Shown: piece by piece, positions 62,407-64,000 of the stretch
Layout of the letters: every line of letters starts with the position of its first letter
How positions within the stretch are numbered: position 1 is the stretch's first letter
Origin: Pseudomonas citrullilanati
Lineage (GTDB): Bacteria > Pseudomonadota > Gammaproteobacteria > Pseudomonadales > Pseudomonadaceae
Direction of reading: 5' to 3'
Length of the DNA stretch: 64,000 nt
Assembly: GCF_030580855.1 (NCBI RefSeq)
Contig: NZ_JAUQOP010000028.1
Location: 19,165 to 83,164 of the forward strand
Notes under the pieces: model-generated
Told to the model about the DNA's origin: nothing
Seen by the model: only the letters and a program-made list of their open reading frames with translations
Database searches by the model: none
Translations under genes and position numbers: made by a program

Positions 62407-63014
62407 AGCGCCGGCAGACAGGGTTCACCCTGCTTGAAGTCATGGTGGCGATCCTGCTCATGGCCGTGGTCAGCCTGATCGCCTGGCGCGGGCTGGACAG
62501 CGTCACCCGGGCCGACAGTCATTTGCAGGCCAGTACCGAGCAGACCGAGGCCTTGTTGCGGGTGTTCAATCAACTGGAGCGCGACGTTGCCTTGCGCGCC
62601 AGCACCGAGCTGAGCGAACCCCTCAAGCCTGGCATCGACGACGCCCCTGCCACTGCGCCACCGGCCCTCACCGTACGCAGCACCGACGGCCAGGGCTTTC
62701 GCCTGGATGTGATCCGCGTGGCCGCCACCGGGGACGGCGCGCTGCAACGGGTACGCTGGTGGCTCAAGGGCAACACGCTCTACCGCGCCCAAGGTCCGGC
62801 ACGCGACCGCTATCCATTGTCTGCACCGGGTAACGGAGTGGCCGTGCTCGATGACGTCAGTGCGGCCGGACTGCGCTATTGGGACACGGAAAAAGGCTGG
62901 CGCAAGCTCAGCGGCAATCGCCAGGAGAATCCGGCGGGCATCGAAATCAGCCTGAGCCGCGAGACGCCCCAGGGGCTTGAGCGTTATCGGCAGGTGTTGG
63001 GGCCTTTGGAATGA
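62403..63014 (+). CDS. hxcW: Type II secretion minor pseudopilin GspJ (HxcW)
   Basis: 203 residues from ATG 62403. Cleavage site TG-FTLLEVMVAILLM near residue 7. GspJ features follow (FNQLERDVALR, RVRWWLKGNTLYR). Last gene of the island on this side. Confidence 0.92.
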   Translation: MKRRQTGFTLLEVMVAILLMAVVSLIAWRGLDSVTRADSHLQASTEQTEALLRVFNQLERDVALRASTELSEPLKPGIDDAPATAPPALTVRSTDGQGFRLDVIRVAATGDGALQRVRWWLKGNTLYRAQGPARDRYPLSAPGNGVAVLDDVSAAGLRYWDTEKGWRKLSGNRQENPAGIEISLSRETPQGLERYRQVLGPLE

Positions 63015-63060
63015 GGCGAAGGGGTGGAGTGTTCGGGCGCTATATCCGCCCAGAGGACGC

Positions 63061-63813
63061 CTTCGCGGGCAAGCCCGCTCCCACAGGGGATTTGTGCTGG
63101 GCCGCAGGTTTGTGAGCAACCGAGATCCAGTGTGGGAGCGAGCCTGCTCGCGATGGCGGTGGGTCAGCTTGCCTCGATGTCGCCTGGGCCGCCGCCTTCG
63201 CGGGCAAGCCCGCTCCCACAGGGGACTTGTGCTGGACCGCAGGTTTGTGAGCAACCGAGATCCCATGTGGGAGTGAGCCTGCTCGCGAAAGCGGTGGGTT
63301 AGCTTGCCTCGATGTCGCTTGTGCCGACGCCTTCGCGGGCAGGCCCGCTCCCACCGGGGATTTGCGATGGGCCGCAGGTTTGTGAGCAACCGAGATCCAG
63401 TGTGGGAGCGGGCTTGCTCGCGATGGCGGTGGGTCAGCTTGCCTCGATGTCGCCTGGGCCGACGCCTTCGCGGGCAAGCCCGCTCCCACAGGGGATTTGT
63501 GCTGGACCGCAGGGTTGTAAGCAACCGAGATCCCATGTGGGAGCGAGCCTGCTCGCGAAAGCGGTGGGTCAGCTGCCTCGATGTCGCCTGGGCCGACGCC
63601 TTCGCGGGCAGGCCCGCTCCCACAAGGGATTTGTGGTGGGCAGCAGGGTTGTGAGCAACCGAGATCCAGTGTGGGAGCGGGCTTGCTCGCGATGGCGGTG
63701 GGTCAGCTTACCTCGACGTCGCTTGTGCCGCCGCCTTCGCGGGCAGGCCCGCTCCCACAGGGGATTTGTGGTGGGCCGTAGGTTTGTGAGCCACCGGGAT
63801 CCAGTGTGGGAGC
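63061..63813. repeat. Tandem REP-doublet array, 135-bp unit, third locus, cut by an insertion sequence
   Basis: Unit starts are at 63132, 63267, 63402, 63537, 63671 and 63806. The first half-unit is only a reverse REP at 63061. The last unit stops after GTGGGAGC at 63813, inside the forward REP. Same unit as at 851 and 37378. Confidence 0.93.
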
Positions 63814-64000
63814 CAACTGTCTTTCACCCCCACCCGACCCGCGGTCGTCTTTTGGGTGCTATCGCGGCCTCAGATGGCCCCCTCCGGGGCCTCAAGCGGT
63901 TTGATCCCGCCACGGCGTGCCGTCGCGCACCATCGCGTTGAGCCGGACCAGCAATACCCGCATACACGCCACCAAGGCCACTTTTGCGCACTTGCCCTTG
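63814..64000 (-). mobile_element. IS110-family insertion sequence, right part, inserted in a REP
   Basis: Unique sequence begins where the REP array breaks off and contains the transposase 3' end. About 78 bp of non-coding end separate the boundary from the stop codon. Several Pseudomonas IS110-family elements are known to insert into REP sequences. The other end lies beyond the window. Confidence 0.65.
63892..63999 (-). CDS. IS110-family transposase, C-terminal 35 residues (cut by right edge)
   Basis: The frame enters from the right edge and ends at TGA 63892. The residues KGKCAKVALVACMRVLLVRL and NAMVRDGTPW resemble the conserved C-terminal end of the Transposase_20 domain (K-ALVA-MRKLL-LNAM-RD-PW). 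The DEDD catalytic domain is outside the window, so intactness cannot be judged. Confidence 0.75.
   Translation of the reverse strand, partial: KGKCAKVALVACMRVLLVRLNAMVRDGTPWRDQTA

Overview
The window reads as chromosomal DNA of a fluorescent Pseudomonas (P. fluorescens complex). Three things support this: very high GC3 in the genes; abundant REP hairpins of the GAGCGAGCTTGCTCGC type; and gene sets typical of this group (hydroxyproline catabolism, acetoin dehydrogenase, Hxc-type secretion, a PsmE-like alginate epimerase). This is inference from gene content, not from a search.

Layout. 1-725: the N-terminus of a HemN-like protein (cut by the left edge) and a CopD-like membrane protein, both on the minus strand. 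851-1970: a tandem array of REP doublets with an exact 135-bp period. 2221-7833: a 1870-residue secreted mannuronan C5-epimerase/O-acetylhydrolase (PsmE type) with RTX and Ig-like modules. 7997-19577: a hydroxyproline catabolic cluster, all on the plus strand. It holds a 4-hydroxyproline 2-epimerase, a three-subunit D-hydroxyproline dehydrogenase, a PAS-AraC regulator, an amino-acid-type ABC transporter, a fused aconitase X (cis-3-hydroxyproline dehydratase family), a proline-racemase homologue with a Ser/Thr active-site pair, and a DapA-like deaminase. The final semialdehyde dehydrogenase of the pathway is not in the window. 19595-20147: a second kind of REP array (136-bp period).

20170-27817: acetoin/2,3-butanediol catabolism, acoXABC-butanediol dehydrogenase on the minus strand with a terminator. 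It is driven by a clear sigma-54 promoter and divergent from the sigma-54 activator acoR. 27825-32276: a small secreted unknown protein, a CcdA-thioredoxin fusion, a DUF2790 protein and an OmpR-type two-component pair. 32305-32668: a third kind of REP array (134 bp). 32846-37351: a TPP enzyme of the pyruvate oxidase/acetolactate synthase family and a membrane GGDEF-EAL protein whose EAL half looks catalytically dead. 37378-38016: a second copy of the 135-bp array.

38039-63014 matches what I recall of the phosphate-starvation secretion island of P. aeruginosa (hxc, DING/Lap protein, pdtA). It contains a 4187-residue two-partner-secretion exoprotein (PdtA-like), a DING phosphate-binding protein with a candidate Pho box, and eleven type II secretion genes. 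The secretin is a lipoprotein, as in HxcQ. No TpsB partner and no prepilin peptidase lie in the window. 63061-63813 is a third copy of the 135-bp array. It ends abruptly inside a REP where an IS110-family element begins; that element's transposase runs off the right edge.

A second repeat family (about 90-150 bp palindromes bounded by TGTGGCGAGGGGATT) occurs five times in gene spacers. I saw no rRNA, tRNA or CRISPR array.
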